Under the pieces are notes generated by a model. The model did no database searches and was not told the DNA's origin. It saw only the letters and a program-made list of their open reading frames with translations. Both the position numbers and the translations under genes were made by a program. 64,000 nucleotides of DNA from Clostridiales bacterium (lineage in GTDB: Bacteria > Bacillota > Clostridia > Christensenellales > CAG-314): positions 254,857 through 318,856 of the forward strand of contig JAFLVJ010000001.1 of the NCBI GenBank assembly GCA_022508375.1, read 5' to 3'. Each line of letters begins with the position of its first letter. Position 1 is the stretch's first letter. This document shows positions 36,738-45,900 of this stretch, piece after piece.

Positions 36738-37708
36738 CTATATCGTATCTCCAATATCGTATTTAACAGTTGATCGACAACAACGGTTACATTCCCGTTG
36801 TCGATGAGTCTTTTTTGGGCCAAGTTTATCTTTTCTATACAAATCTCACATGCTGCTATAGTGTAGCTTGAGCAAATTTGGGCAATAGTATCATGTAGAT
36901 GAGGCAATATGCACAGACTCGGCTCCAACCTGTACACAATACTTTCCCTAAGTATCGTCGTCAAAAAACCTAAACAATCGGATATATACTCTTTATTCGC
37001 AAGTATTTCCGATGCAAACTTCAAGGCGTTTTTGGTAGAGGTCATTTGCGTTGCAATACCAATTGCCGTATTGTACGCATTGAAGATAGCGGGATTTGCC
37101 AATATACGTTCGCCTGTGTTGACACTACCACCCGACATTGCCGCGGCCATTTCACAAGAAACGAGGTTAAAACTCTTTTCTTGTAACGCTAAACGCACCT
37201 GCTCAACAGTAAACTTGGTTTGTTTGAGCACCTGACAGCGACTGCGCACAGTAGGTAATAGCGCTTCCGCATCCGTTACACCCACAAATATATACACGTT
37301 GGGAGTCGGTTCTTCCAGCGTCTTTAACAGCTTATTTTGCCACAGTTCACTGCCTATTCCCGATGTGGAACTGCTGGCATCCACCAGAAAGACACGCTGA
37401 GAACTTGCGTCAACGGGACGCTTGTAGCTTTCTTCCACAAGGTAAGCTATATCTGCTACACTCAGTCTTGCCTTGGATTGATCGAGAGGCAAACGAATTA
37501 CGTCCTGATGGGACGCGTCCTTTACCTTTTTGCACGCTTCGCAATCGTCGCCAACGTGGTTGTAACACATAGTGACAATGGCGCACTCCTTCAATAGGCT
37601 CGGCAGATACTGCTTTTCGCCTACTACAATGTAAGCGTGTACGGCACGTCTTTCGGCAAATGCCGTCGAAAGGTAAGCCCCAATGTTTTTGTCAAAAGAG
37701 GCGTTCAT
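36725..37708 (-). CDS. holB: DNA polymerase III delta' subunit
   Basis: 327 residues. It has the AAA+ clamp-loader fold with a zinc-module-like Cys set (CYNHVGDDCEACKKV), LLKTLEEPTPNVYIF, and the sensor-1 region TVRSRCQVL. The Walker A is degenerate, as in delta' (ATPase-inactive). It helps load the beta clamp. It overlaps tmk by four bases (ATGA) and ricT by 13, so all are coupled. Confidence 0.93.
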   Translation of the reverse strand: MNASFDKNIGAYLSTAFAERRAVHAYIVVGEKQYLPSLLKECAIVTMCYNHVGDDCEACKKVKDASHQDVIRLPLDQSKARLSVADIAYLVEESYKRPVDASSQRVFLVDASSSTSGIGSELWQNKLLKTLEEPTPNVYIFVGVTDAEALLPTVRSRCQVLKQTKFTVEQVRLALQEKSFNLVSCEMAAAMSGGSVNTGERILANPAIFNAYNTAIGIATQMTSTKNALKFASEILANKEYISDCLGFLTTILRESIVYRLEPSLCILPHLHDTIAQICSSYTIAACEICIEKINLAQKRLIDNGNVTVVVDQLLNTILEIRYRCRK

Positions 37709-38331
37709 CGTATAATCCCTCGGCGGACAAGTATCTCGCGCAGTTTTGCTTGCGTTTGCTCTTTACTGCCCGACGCGTCAACTACTTCGAACCGTTCGGG
37801 ATGCTCGGCAATCAACTGCTTGTAGCCTTGATATACGCTCAGATGAAATGCGTAGTCCACCGCTTCCATGCGATCGGTTTTGTCCGCGCCACCCTTACGC
37901 TTGAATGCCTGTTCGGGGGACAAATCGAGAAAAATCGTAAATTCGGGCATGTATTCACCGACGGCAAGTTCGTTGAGCTTGACAATCTTGTCCAGTCCTA
38001 AACCTCTGCCAATGCCCTGATATACGTAGGACGAATGTACGAAACGATCGCAAAATACCACCTTTCCTTGGCAAAGCGCCGGTTTTACAATGTCCTTGAG
38101 GTGCTGGATACGGGACGCCGCGTACAAAAACGCTTCGCAAAGGTCATCCATTGCGCTATTGTTGGCATCAAGAAGTATTCGACGGATTTGTTCGGCAATG
38201 TCGCTTCCGCCCGGTTCGCGGGTGAAAACAACGTTATCGTAACCGTTTTCTTCACAGTATTGTTTGAGCATCCTCATCTGATACGTCTTGCCGACGCCTT
38301 CACAGCCCTCAACGGTAATAAAATTGCGCAT
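37705..38331 (-). CDS. tmk: thymidylate kinase
   Basis: 208 residues from the ATG at 38331, five bases after GGAG; the longer frame to 38367 has no RBS and would overlap the divergent promoter region. P-loop EGCEGVGKT, the DRFVHSSYVYQG motif, and the LID segment near FLDLSPEQAFKRKGG. It phosphorylates dTMP to dTDP. It is the first gene of the operon. Confidence 0.95.
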   Translation of the reverse strand: MRNFITVEGCEGVGKTYQMRMLKQYCEENGYDNVVFTREPGGSDIAEQIRRILLDANNSAMDDLCEAFLYAASRIQHLKDIVKPALCQGKVVFCDRFVHSSYVYQGIGRGLGLDKIVKLNELAVGEYMPEFTIFLDLSPEQAFKRKGGADKTDRMEAVDYAFHLSVYQGYKQLIAEHPERFEVVDASGSKEQTQAKLREILVRRGIIR

Positions 38332-38404
38332 ATCTTCTCCTGTAACACTGTCTAAACAGATAATCACAAATATGATACCATATTTTTCGCAATCTTACAA
38401 GTCA

Positions 38405-38433
38405 TTGACAAAAAGCGGTAAAAATTATATACT
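38405..38433 (+). promoter_or_regulatory. near-perfect sigma-A promoter of the MGMT-like gene
   Basis: TTGACA (38405-38410), 17 bases, TATACT (38428-38433). The predicted start at about 38440 lies only ~4 bases before the ATG at 38444, leaving no room for a ribosome binding site. Confidence 0.75.
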
Positions 38434-38443
38434 TAAGAAGCGC

Positions 38444-38752
38444 ATGAATGGCTTTTTTAATAATGTATATGAAATAGTAAAACAGATACCGCGGGGCAAG
38501 GTTACCACGTACGGGGCAATTGCAAAACTACTGGGAAACCCGCGCATGTCCCGTCAGGTTGGATGGGCATTACACGTCAATCCCGAGCCATACATTGTGC
38601 CGTGCCACCGCGTAGTCAACCGAGATGGAAAACTGGCGGGAGCGTTTGCTTTCGGCGGTAAAAACGTTCAACACGACTTACTTGCGGAAGAAGGCGTGGA
38701 ATTTATTGACGAAGATACAGTAAACTTAGCCAAACACCTATGGGAGGGTTAA
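38444..38752 (+). CDS. MGMT/Ogt-like DNA-binding domain protein
   Basis: 102 residues from the ATG at 38444; the frame continues upstream but the promoter excludes that. It is a single alkyltransferase DNA-binding domain with GKVTTYGAIAKLLG and the active-site motif PCHRVV, so the acceptor cysteine is kept, unlike the PWHR of Atl proteins. It either repairs O6-alkylguanine or flags it for excision. It has no N-terminal Ada-type domain. Its stop codon abuts the ATG of the next gene, forming a three-gene plus-strand operon. Confidence 0.87.
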   Translation: MNGFFNNVYEIVKQIPRGKVTTYGAIAKLLGNPRMSRQVGWALHVNPEPYIVPCHRVVNRDGKLAGAFAFGGKNVQHDLLAEEGVEFIDEDTVNLAKHLWEG

Positions 38753-39118
38753 ATGCTAGATAAAAAAACCGACGCAGTACTGGAACTACTCACCGAAAAA
38801 GTAGGCAACAGCTATAAAGTACTTAACAAAAATCAATTACTGGACCAACTCCCCAAAAAACTGGGCATTGATATGCAAGGTTTATTGGGCATTATTACTT
38901 TTTTGAAAGAAAACGAATACGTAGATGTAAAGTATCAGGACAAGGAAGAAATATGCCTTTCCACCACCGTCAAGGCGGAAAGTTACGTCGAAGGTGAAAA
39001 AAACATCACTCAAAAGGCAAAGATAACCAACGGACAAGTTGGGTTGTTGATGCTTGGAGTATTTGCTGCGGCGTTTTTGGGAGCGCTGATAGCAACGCTT
39101 ATCGGAAAGCTGTTTTAA
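38753..39118 (+). CDS. small winged-helix-like protein with C-terminal membrane anchor
   Basis: 121 residues, unnamed family. The first ~75 residues look like a winged helix (AVLELLTEKVG, LLDQLPKKLGI, IITFLKENEYVDV), and the last ~25 form one membrane segment (GLLMLGVFAAAFLGALIATLIG). It starts directly after the MGMT stop codon. The next gene encodes a protein of the same layout, so the two are probably distant paralogues acting at the inner face of the membrane. Function unknown. Confidence 0.72.
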   Translation: MLDKKTDAVLELLTEKVGNSYKVLNKNQLLDQLPKKLGIDMQGLLGIITFLKENEYVDVKYQDKEEICLSTTVKAESYVEGEKNITQKAKITNGQVGLLMLGVFAAAFLGALIATLIGKLF

Positions 39119-39139
39119 ACTTGAAATAAAGGAGTCGCA

Positions 39140-39508
39140 ATGCTAAACAGAAAAGAAATCGCAGTTATGCGCGTGATATACGACGTATGTAGCAAAAACA
39201 ACGACAGCGGGATAATATCCGACGACTTTATCCTGGAGAGCACGCCGGAGAAATTCAAACTTACAAGCGCGAAAGTAGATACAATACTCAACCAACTCGA
39301 GTACGACGGATACTTCGAGTGCACCAAGTCGGAAAGAAAGGGCGAAACGGTAAACGTAATCACGTTGAAGCAAAAGGGCAAGGCGTTCAAGCGCGAGCTC
39401 ATTCAGCGCAGACGAAAGCTTATAAATGACATGTTTTGGCGCATCGTTTTCGCAGCAATGGGTGCTGTTGTTGCACTTATTGTAAACAAAATACTCAACA
39501 GTTTATAA
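39140..39508 (+). CDS. small winged-helix-like protein with C-terminal membrane anchor (second copy)
   Basis: 122 residues. Predicted helices and wing (EIAVMRVIYDVCS, VDTILNQLEYDGYF, VNVITLKQKGKAF) are followed by a basic segment (KRELIQRRRKL) and one membrane helix (FWRIVFAAMGAVVALIVNKI). An AAAGGAG RBS lies before the ATG. It ends the plus-strand operon, with a terminator 8 bases later. Function unknown; a membrane-tethered DNA-binding role is possible. Confidence 0.72.
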   Translation: MLNRKEIAVMRVIYDVCSKNNDSGIISDDFILESTPEKFKLTSAKVDTILNQLEYDGYFECTKSERKGETVNVITLKQKGKAFKRELIQRRRKLINDMFWRIVFAAMGAVVALIVNKILNSL

Positions 39509-39515
39509 AATATTA

Positions 39516-39548
39516 GCTCCCCTTGCACAGGGGAGCCTCATTTTTTTG
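39516..39548 (+). terminator. intrinsic terminator of the MGMT operon
   Basis: GCTCCCCT and AGGGGAGC arms with a 5-base loop, then a run of seven T. It has the same core as the ppx and thiT terminators. Confidence 0.88.
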
Positions 39549-39629
39549 AAACAAATTATTCTATTAGTTAATTTAATCACCATTACTTGCAATCCATTCA
39601 CAATATAACGAAACAAAGCATGCCAACGC

Positions 39630-40748
39630 TTATAACCGCTTCAAAAAACAGCGGCGACGCTTGTTCTGCACCGCGTCGAAGTATTTCCACGCATTTTGAA
39701 TGGGAATATTGTGTTCCAAGTTTAGATTTGTTTCGGCATGCTCCACGTCATTGACAAGCACGTCACCCAGTTCGGCTAGCATGGACGCGGGCAAACCTTT
39801 GTTTTTGTATTCGTCCGTAACACCTATTACAGCCAAGTCCACCACCTTGGGATGACGGACAGCCTTGAGTATCCGCACGATACAAGGTAATGTCAATCTT
39901 CCGCCGGAAGGACGAACCGCATCGGAAATGGATGGGAATGCCACGCCAAAGGCTACTACCTTTCCATTTTCGTCAAACAAAACACGCAAAAACTTTCTGT
40001 TGATTATCAGCTTAAATTGCGAAATCATGGATTTCTTGAGTTTGTCGGTAAATGGGACTGTGCCGTAAATTTTTTCGTAAGTTTCATCCCAAATATTAAA
40101 CATATCATTCGCATATTTGTCGATAAAACGACGAGTGTTGCGCGCATGACCGAAATGCAGGTTGTATTTTTTAAGCATCATTTCGCCGATTCGTCTGTAC
40201 TTGGGGTTAAAACCTTCCTTAGGCGCGCGCAACTGATGTTCTACCCAGTCCACGTCCTTACCGTAACCGCAGTTCTCTATAAGACGTTGGTAATACGGAT
40301 AGTTGTACTGCTCCTCGAAGGTATTCATCTGGTCAAAGCCCTCGATGAGCAATCCTTCGCGCTCCAAGTCGGAAAATCCCAACGGACCGACAACTTCTTC
40401 CATACCCTTGTCGATTGCCCACGCTTCCACCGCGCCCAAAAGCGCGTCCGCCACTTCCTGATCGTCTATGGCATCGAAACGGGTAAACCGAACTTGTTTT
40501 TGCTTCCATTTTTTGTTGGCTGCATGCTGTAAAATACCACTTATACGACCAACTATCACGCCGTCGCGGTAAGCGTTGAAATACACCGCTTCCGCTTGTT
40601 CGTAGTACACGTAGTTGGGCGAAAATATCTTCATTTCGTCGCCATAAAGTGGCGGAACAAAGTACTCGTTGCCCTTGTACAGATTGAGTGGAAATTCAAC
40701 AAACTGCTTACGTTCTTTCTTCGTCTTTACTTCGCGAATTTCAACCAT
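39630..40748 (-). CDS. GNAT-fold conserved protein
   Basis: 372 residues from the ATG at 40748, five bases after GAGGAG. It belongs to a widespread uncharacterised family with an N-terminal region (KQFVEFPLNLYKGNEYFVPPL), a middle EVVGPLGFSDLEREGLLIEGFD segment, and a C-terminal acetyltransferase-like part (DLAVIGVTDEYKNKGLPASML, where a CoA-binding helix would start). The substrate is unknown. It is a single-gene unit on the minus strand, divergent from plsX. Confidence 0.8.
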   Translation of the reverse strand: MVEIREVKTKKERKQFVEFPLNLYKGNEYFVPPLYGDEMKIFSPNYVYYEQAEAVYFNAYRDGVIVGRISGILQHAANKKWKQKQVRFTRFDAIDDQEVADALLGAVEAWAIDKGMEEVVGPLGFSDLEREGLLIEGFDQMNTFEEQYNYPYYQRLIENCGYGKDVDWVEHQLRAPKEGFNPKYRRIGEMMLKKYNLHFGHARNTRRFIDKYANDMFNIWDETYEKIYGTVPFTDKLKKSMISQFKLIINRKFLRVLFDENGKVVAFGVAFPSISDAVRPSGGRLTLPCIVRILKAVRHPKVVDLAVIGVTDEYKNKGLPASMLAELGDVLVNDVEHAETNLNLEHNIPIQNAWKYFDAVQNKRRRCFLKRL

Positions 40749-40838
40749 ATGCACTCCTCAAAGTAATCTTAAAGTACAATTGTATATTACCACCTTTGTA
40801 GAATAATGTCAACAAATGTAAACAAAGGTGAAATTTTT

Positions 40839-40857
40839 TAGTTAGCGTGACTAACTA
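40839..40857. promoter_or_regulatory. operator-like dyad upstream of plsX
   Basis: Perfect 7-bp arms TAGTTAG and CTAACTA separated by CGTGA, ending directly at the plsX -35 box. Size and spacing resemble FabT- or FapR-type fatty-acid operators, though the sequence matches neither exactly as I remember them. Confidence 0.5.
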
Positions 40858-40886
40858 TTGACTAAAGTGCAACAAATTGGTAAAAT
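40858..40886 (+). promoter_or_regulatory. sigma-A promoter of plsX
   Basis: TTGACT (40858-40863), 17 bases, TAAAAT (40881-40886). Transcription should start near 40893, just before the GAGG ribosome binding site of plsX. Confidence 0.7.
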
Positions 40887-40909
40887 ATTGATATCTTGTG
40901 AGGTGCATC

Positions 40910-41914
40910 ATGATAAAAATCGTAGTTGACGCAATGGGTGGTGACAATAGCCCTATTGTAAACGTAAAAGGCGCCGTCAGGGCGCTCAACGAGATAAGTG
41001 ACCTGTCTGTAGTACTTGTTGGTGACGAGCAACAGCTTCAAGCCCTGTTGCAAGCGGAAAAATACGACGCTAACAGGCTATCACTACTGCACGCGCCCGA
41101 CGTCATATCCTGCAACGAGAGACCCGCGGAAGCTATTAAGACCAAGACGGACAGCAGCATGACCAAGTCATTTGAGCTGTTGCGTAACGACCCCGAAGCT
41201 CGCGGTATGGTAAGTATCGGTTCGACAGGCGCACTGCTTGCAGGTACAATTGTAATGCGCATAGGCCGCATACGCGGCGTAAAGCGCCCTGCGCTTTGCC
41301 CTATACTACCAACAGTAGTACCTAACAAAATCGTTGCAATTTGCGACAGTGGCGCCAACGTGGATTGCGACCCGCAGTATCTGCAACAATTTGCCGTGAT
41401 GGGCAGTCTGTACCTCAATAAATCATTTGGCATACAAAACCCGCGCGTAGCCTTGCTCAACGTCGGCGTTGAGGAGGAAAAGGGCGACGCGCTCCGCAAG
41501 GAAACGTATCAACTGCTGTCAAATACGCCGTCCATCAACTTCGTAGGCAATATGGAAAGCCGAGACTTGCTGTGTGGCGATATCGACCTTGTTGTGTGCG
41601 ACGGCTTTGCGGGTAACGTCCTACTTAAGTCCACCGAAGGCGCGTGTATGGAACTCATGCGATTGCTCAAGCGTAGCATGATGAGCAGCTTCAAGTCCAA
41701 GATTGGCGCACTACTTATCAAAAAGAAAATGTACGAAGTCAAGGACTTGATGGACTACAACAACTACGGCGGAGCAGTACTGCTTGGCGCGGCAAAGACC
41801 ATTGTCAAGGGTCACGGCAGCAGCAACGAAACAGCTGTGTACAATTGCATCAAGCAGGCGTACACCATGGAAGCTAACAACCTCATCGAAGCCATCACAA
41901 ATGAAGTTCAATAA
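40910..41914 (+). CDS. plsX: phosphate acyltransferase PlsX
   Basis: 334 residues from the ATG at 40910, five bases after GAGGT (a GTG at 40898 is less likely). It begins IKIVVDAMGGDNSP and has VSIGSTGALLAG and VVCDGFAGNVLLKS, all PlsX signatures. It makes acyl-phosphate from acyl-ACP for phospholipid synthesis. In many Firmicutes plsX sits in a fap/fab operon; here it is alone, with its own promoter, operator-like dyad and terminator. Confidence 0.95.
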   Translation: MIKIVVDAMGGDNSPIVNVKGAVRALNEISDLSVVLVGDEQQLQALLQAEKYDANRLSLLHAPDVISCNERPAEAIKTKTDSSMTKSFELLRNDPEARGMVSIGSTGALLAGTIVMRIGRIRGVKRPALCPILPTVVPNKIVAICDSGANVDCDPQYLQQFAVMGSLYLNKSFGIQNPRVALLNVGVEEEKGDALRKETYQLLSNTPSINFVGNMESRDLLCGDIDLVVCDGFAGNVLLKSTEGACMELMRLLKRSMMSSFKSKIGALLIKKKMYEVKDLMDYNNYGGAVLLGAAKTIVKGHGSSNETAVYNCIKQAYTMEANNLIEAITNEVQ

Positions 41915-41944
41915 AAAAGACCCCTTGCAAGGGGTCTTTTTTTT
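41913..41944. terminator. bidirectional terminator between plsX and the TauE gene
   Basis: AAAAAGACCCCTTG pairs directly with CAAGGGGTCTTTTT and has A and T tracts on the two sides, so it can serve both convergent genes. It overlaps the stop codons of both. Confidence 0.88.
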
Positions 41945-42749
41945 AGTATAGTAATAAGTTAACCAGTATTAGTGCGATACTTAGCGCCGTTAGCAAAATG
42001 CCGACGACAAGGTTGAGTATCTTGTTCTTGACGCGGTTGGCAATGACGGACGCAATCTGCGCAAAGCCGAGCGTAGATAGCACACAGCCGATAAGTACGC
42101 CCCAGTGATCGACAAGACCGCTAGTGTTAATTGCAAAGTGCCCTACTGCGCCTGTAAGCGCCGTAAACGTCATGATGAACACACTTGTACCCACCCCCGT
42201 CTTGACATCGTAGCCAAGCACGCTGGTAATGAGGAGCAACATCATTATTCCACCGCCTGCGCCGACAAATCCGCAAACAAAACCGATGGCTAAACCGCAT
42301 AGGATCGAACGGACAACGCGATTGGTACGGGACAGACTGAGCATCTTTTCGTTACCACTCTTTGGCGGAAACATCACAAAGCGCAAACCCAAAAACAGCA
42401 TTGCGTATAGCGAAAACCACGTCATGACACTGTTACCCGCGTTGGTACGCGTAACAAAGTGCGCAGCTATACTACCGCCGACGGTTGCAACAATTACCGA
42501 TACAAACAGTACCCAGCTGTGTTTGATGTCGATATTTTTGTGCTTGGCATAGGTGACGGTAGAAATTGCGCTTGCCAAAACGTCGCTTGCCAAAGCGATA
42601 CCAACCGCAGTGAAGTGGTCGATACCGAGGAAAACGGTCAACATGGGCACAATGACTGCCGCAGCAGACATACCTGCAAAGCCAGTTCCGAGCCCTGCGC
42701 CCAAGCCTGCAAATATACAAACTAGTACTCTTACGTAAATGGGTGGCAT
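41943..42749 (-). CDS. TauE/SafE-family membrane exporter
   Basis: 268 residues with about eight membrane segments in two halves. The halves have related starts (GLGAGLGTGFAGMSAAAVIVP and GLAIGFVCGFVGAGGGIMMLL), the internal duplication typical of TauE/SafE. Family members export sulfite, sulfoacetate or related anions. No sulfur genes are adjacent, so the substrate is open. The RBS is weak (GAGAT). Confidence 0.88.
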   Translation of the reverse strand: MPPIYVRVLVCIFAGLGAGLGTGFAGMSAAAVIVPMLTVFLGIDHFTAVGIALASDVLASAISTVTYAKHKNIDIKHSWVLFVSVIVATVGGSIAAHFVTRTNAGNSVMTWFSLYAMLFLGLRFVMFPPKSGNEKMLSLSRTNRVVRSILCGLAIGFVCGFVGAGGGIMMLLLITSVLGYDVKTGVGTSVFIMTFTALTGAVGHFAINTSGLVDHWGVLIGCVLSTLGFAQIASVIANRVKNKILNLVVGILLTALSIALILVNLLLY

Positions 42750-42875
42750 AATATCTCAATTATAGGTTAACACAAAACAGTTATTTTGTCAATATATAGC
42801 GTAACACCCATTGCTTGAACTAAACTGCAATCCCACACTCCACGCCGCCAAACATTTAAACACAGTAAACAAAGC

Positions 42876-42907
42876 AAAAGGAAGGGCAGGTCGTCTGCCC
42901 TTCCTTT
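42876..42907 (-). terminator. intrinsic terminator of the giant lipoprotein gene
   Basis: Thirteen-base arms (AAAGGAAGGGCAG, CTGCCCTTCCTTT) with a 5-base loop and a T-rich tail on the minus strand, about 43 bases after the stop codon. Nothing else is visible between 42750 and 42875. Confidence 0.83.
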
Positions 42908-42949
42908 GTTGTGTTGTAATACTTAATTTTGTAAAGTCAATTACTAACT

Positions 42950-45900
42950 TTACGCTTCATAGTAGGAAACAGTTATTGTCTTTATTTGACCGTTGTAACT
43001 ACTTACTTGAGAAATATTGAAGTAAGAACCTCCCTGTGCTTCATCAACTTCTGCAACCATTTTATTTCCTGTTCCCAATCCCTTCTGGTTTGCTGTCGTA
43101 CCAGTCGACTTCGCTTCTAACATTTGTGTAGTACCAATCGTTATATAGTAAGCTGCGCTACCACTCGATCCACTTTGGATTGTAAATTCAACTTTTACAA
43201 TAGTACCATCGATTTTTGTTTCATTTGCAAACCATGAGGAAGACTTATTGAACATAACATAACCGGAGTTTTGCTTGAGGTTCAAATATTTATATGTAAT
43301 TCCATTTAATTGTGTTGATGCAACAGCAGTGTTTGCAGTACTACTGATACCACTTGTTGTTGTACTCGTTAAATCAATGGTAAGTGTTTTAAGCACCTTT
43401 TGGGTTGCTTCTGCGAAGTTAACAACAATTTCGTTCTTGGCTACTGTAACGTTAAACTTATAGGTATTGTCATTTACTTTTGTCGCTCCAACACCGTTGA
43501 ACGTTACCGAGCCGACTTTGTAGTTAGCATTCGGGGTAACGGTTATTGTTACTTCGTCACCATAAACAAGTCCTGTGGACTGTGAAAGACTTACTTGACC
43601 TAGCGTATCATTGTACGTCAACTTGACGTCGTACAAGATATTTGCAGCAACTTCCATCTTGTCAATATAGTAGGAGTAGTAATTGCTGAATGACGTGTTG
43701 TAAGCAACGCCAATCTTGATTTCGTCGCCTGCTGCAAATTGACTTTTTATGTCTTGGAACGCTTTTGGATTGGTAAACTTGTATTCACCGGTTGCGCTGT
43801 TGTACGAAAATGCACTTTCCGTCGGAGCCATACCGTATATTACCAACTCGTTGCCGGAACTCTTGTCGATAAGTTTGCCGTTACCGTATTGGTCGCTGTC
43901 GTTGCCTGTGGGAACCCAAATACCCGTGACTTCATAGATGTACTTGAGATTTTCGGGAGCGTTTGCAACTAAATCGTCAATTTCTTTGTCGGTAATATGA
44001 GCGGGAATTTGAGAATCATGTCCTTTGCATTTATTTAGACAAGCTTCTTGTTGACAAGAAGTATTTGTACATAGTTGACACGTTGTACATTTGCTTGTGC
44101 AAGTGTGTTGATCGGGATCGGTTGTTCCACCACCGGTTGTGCCATCATCATATCTATAGATTTGAATTGCCGTTTGACTTGCCGAAGCATAACAATTAAA
44201 TATAGGCGAACCATTATTTGCATTGTACTGCATTGTGTTACGAGTGTTGGTACCAGTTGCCACAATAGATGCCGTACCATTAGTAACAGTTATCTTCCAC
44301 AAGCCATTGGCATTATTTGTAGATTGTGTCTTTAATTGATTAGAACTACTTGAAGATGCATACAAGTAACCTGTAGTTCCTGTAACCATATGCAATGCAT
44401 AATTACCGGAAGAATCACGTTCCAAAACAATTTCTTGTACACTTTCAGTCATAGTGATAGTGTTGTCTTTTTTGGTTATAGCAGTACCGGTTCTATTGCT
44501 GCTAGCTTGGTTAGTTGACAATGCGATTTCAACATCTTTACCAACGATAACAATCTTATCCCCATCAGACAATTCACTTGTACTGTTCACAAGCACCCAT
44601 TGCGGTTCGGATTTTTTGTATCCGCACTTGCTGCATGCGCCTTCATCACCTTCGTCGTCATGAGGATTGCTCAATGAAATTTCGCAAAGTTCATCGTCGC
44701 ACGTGATGCTGTGTTGTCCGTTTTCAAGGTCGGTGTACTTGCTGTTGTGAGTTGCGGTAAGGCTGCATTCGTCGCACTTTGCAGTGTGTTGCTTGTTGTC
44801 GCCATCCTCGTACTCCGAGTTGCCGGAATAACTGTGGGTTCCTCTTGTATTGTCAACTTCTTCGCCGCAAGTATCGCAGATGCGCCAGTGTTGTTCACCA
44901 TCACTTGCCCACTTGTTTTGCTCGGTTGTGTGAGTAGTATGCGTGTTGGGATTGGGTTTACCGCAAACGCAGGTGTCATCGGTTTCGTAACTGTGACCTT
45001 CCTCTGCGCCCTTCAAGTCACAACCGTCGTTACAAATGAACCAGTGGTTGTTATCGTCTTTGCCGTAGGACTTATCGTGACTGGAAATTGCTCCTTGGTA
45101 CTCGTCACAGTTTCTGCAAAGTTCTTGGTGTTGATCGTCGCCCAGTGACTTTAAGTACTTTTCGTGAGCAAGTTTTTCGTCGATGGACTTGGTCATTTCT
45201 TCCGCATCGTCAGCGGCAGACGTAAACCACTTGGTACACTTGGTGCATTCGTAGTGGGAAACCCAACCTTGTTGCGTGCATGATGCAACTTGTCCGTTTT
45301 TCAGTTCGATGTTGTGGTTGACAACGGTTTCCGTCTTGTCAATTCCACAACGAGCGCACTTGTATGTAACTTGCGATGCGCAATCTACTTCGGGCGTTCT
45401 GCTTTGTTCTTGCCAGTTGTGATCAACTGTATCAACGTCGTAGTAAATAACGATTGACGTGATATTCATTGAACCACTTACGCTAAACGAAACACTTTCC
45501 GCCGTGCCTTCCCAAGTACCCTTTGTTCCGCTGCTCGTGTAACCATCTGCATTAAGATAATTGCTTCCACGATAGTTAACTACTATCTTTGTGAGGTTGT
45601 TTGCAGTAATTGTGAAACTGCTGTTGTTGTAAACGCGAAGTTCAATGGCTCCGGTTGTACTGTATTGGAACCATCTTATAGCGGTATTGCCCGAACCTTG
45701 ATTGAAAGTAATTGTGATACCTTTATCTTCGCCAAACTTGAGTGTGGCAGTTGAATTGGCACCGCTTGTAATGTTGTCACCACTTGCAACTTTGCTGCTG
45801 TCGGCGTAATCGGACGGTGTAATTGTGAAATCGCCAGGTTGTGCCGTGTAACACCAGTCACCGCATACGCAAGCGTGTCTTTCGCCATCTTTGCCGTAAT

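Noticed and set aside
38288-38443. 52-codon N-terminal extension of the MGMT-like protein
   Set aside because: It overlaps the divergent tmk start, spans a near-perfect promoter and adds no recognisable domain.
40839-40857. Assignment of the plsX dyad to FapR
   Set aside because: The arm sequence does not match the FapR box as known to me; only the position and size fit, so the regulator is left open.
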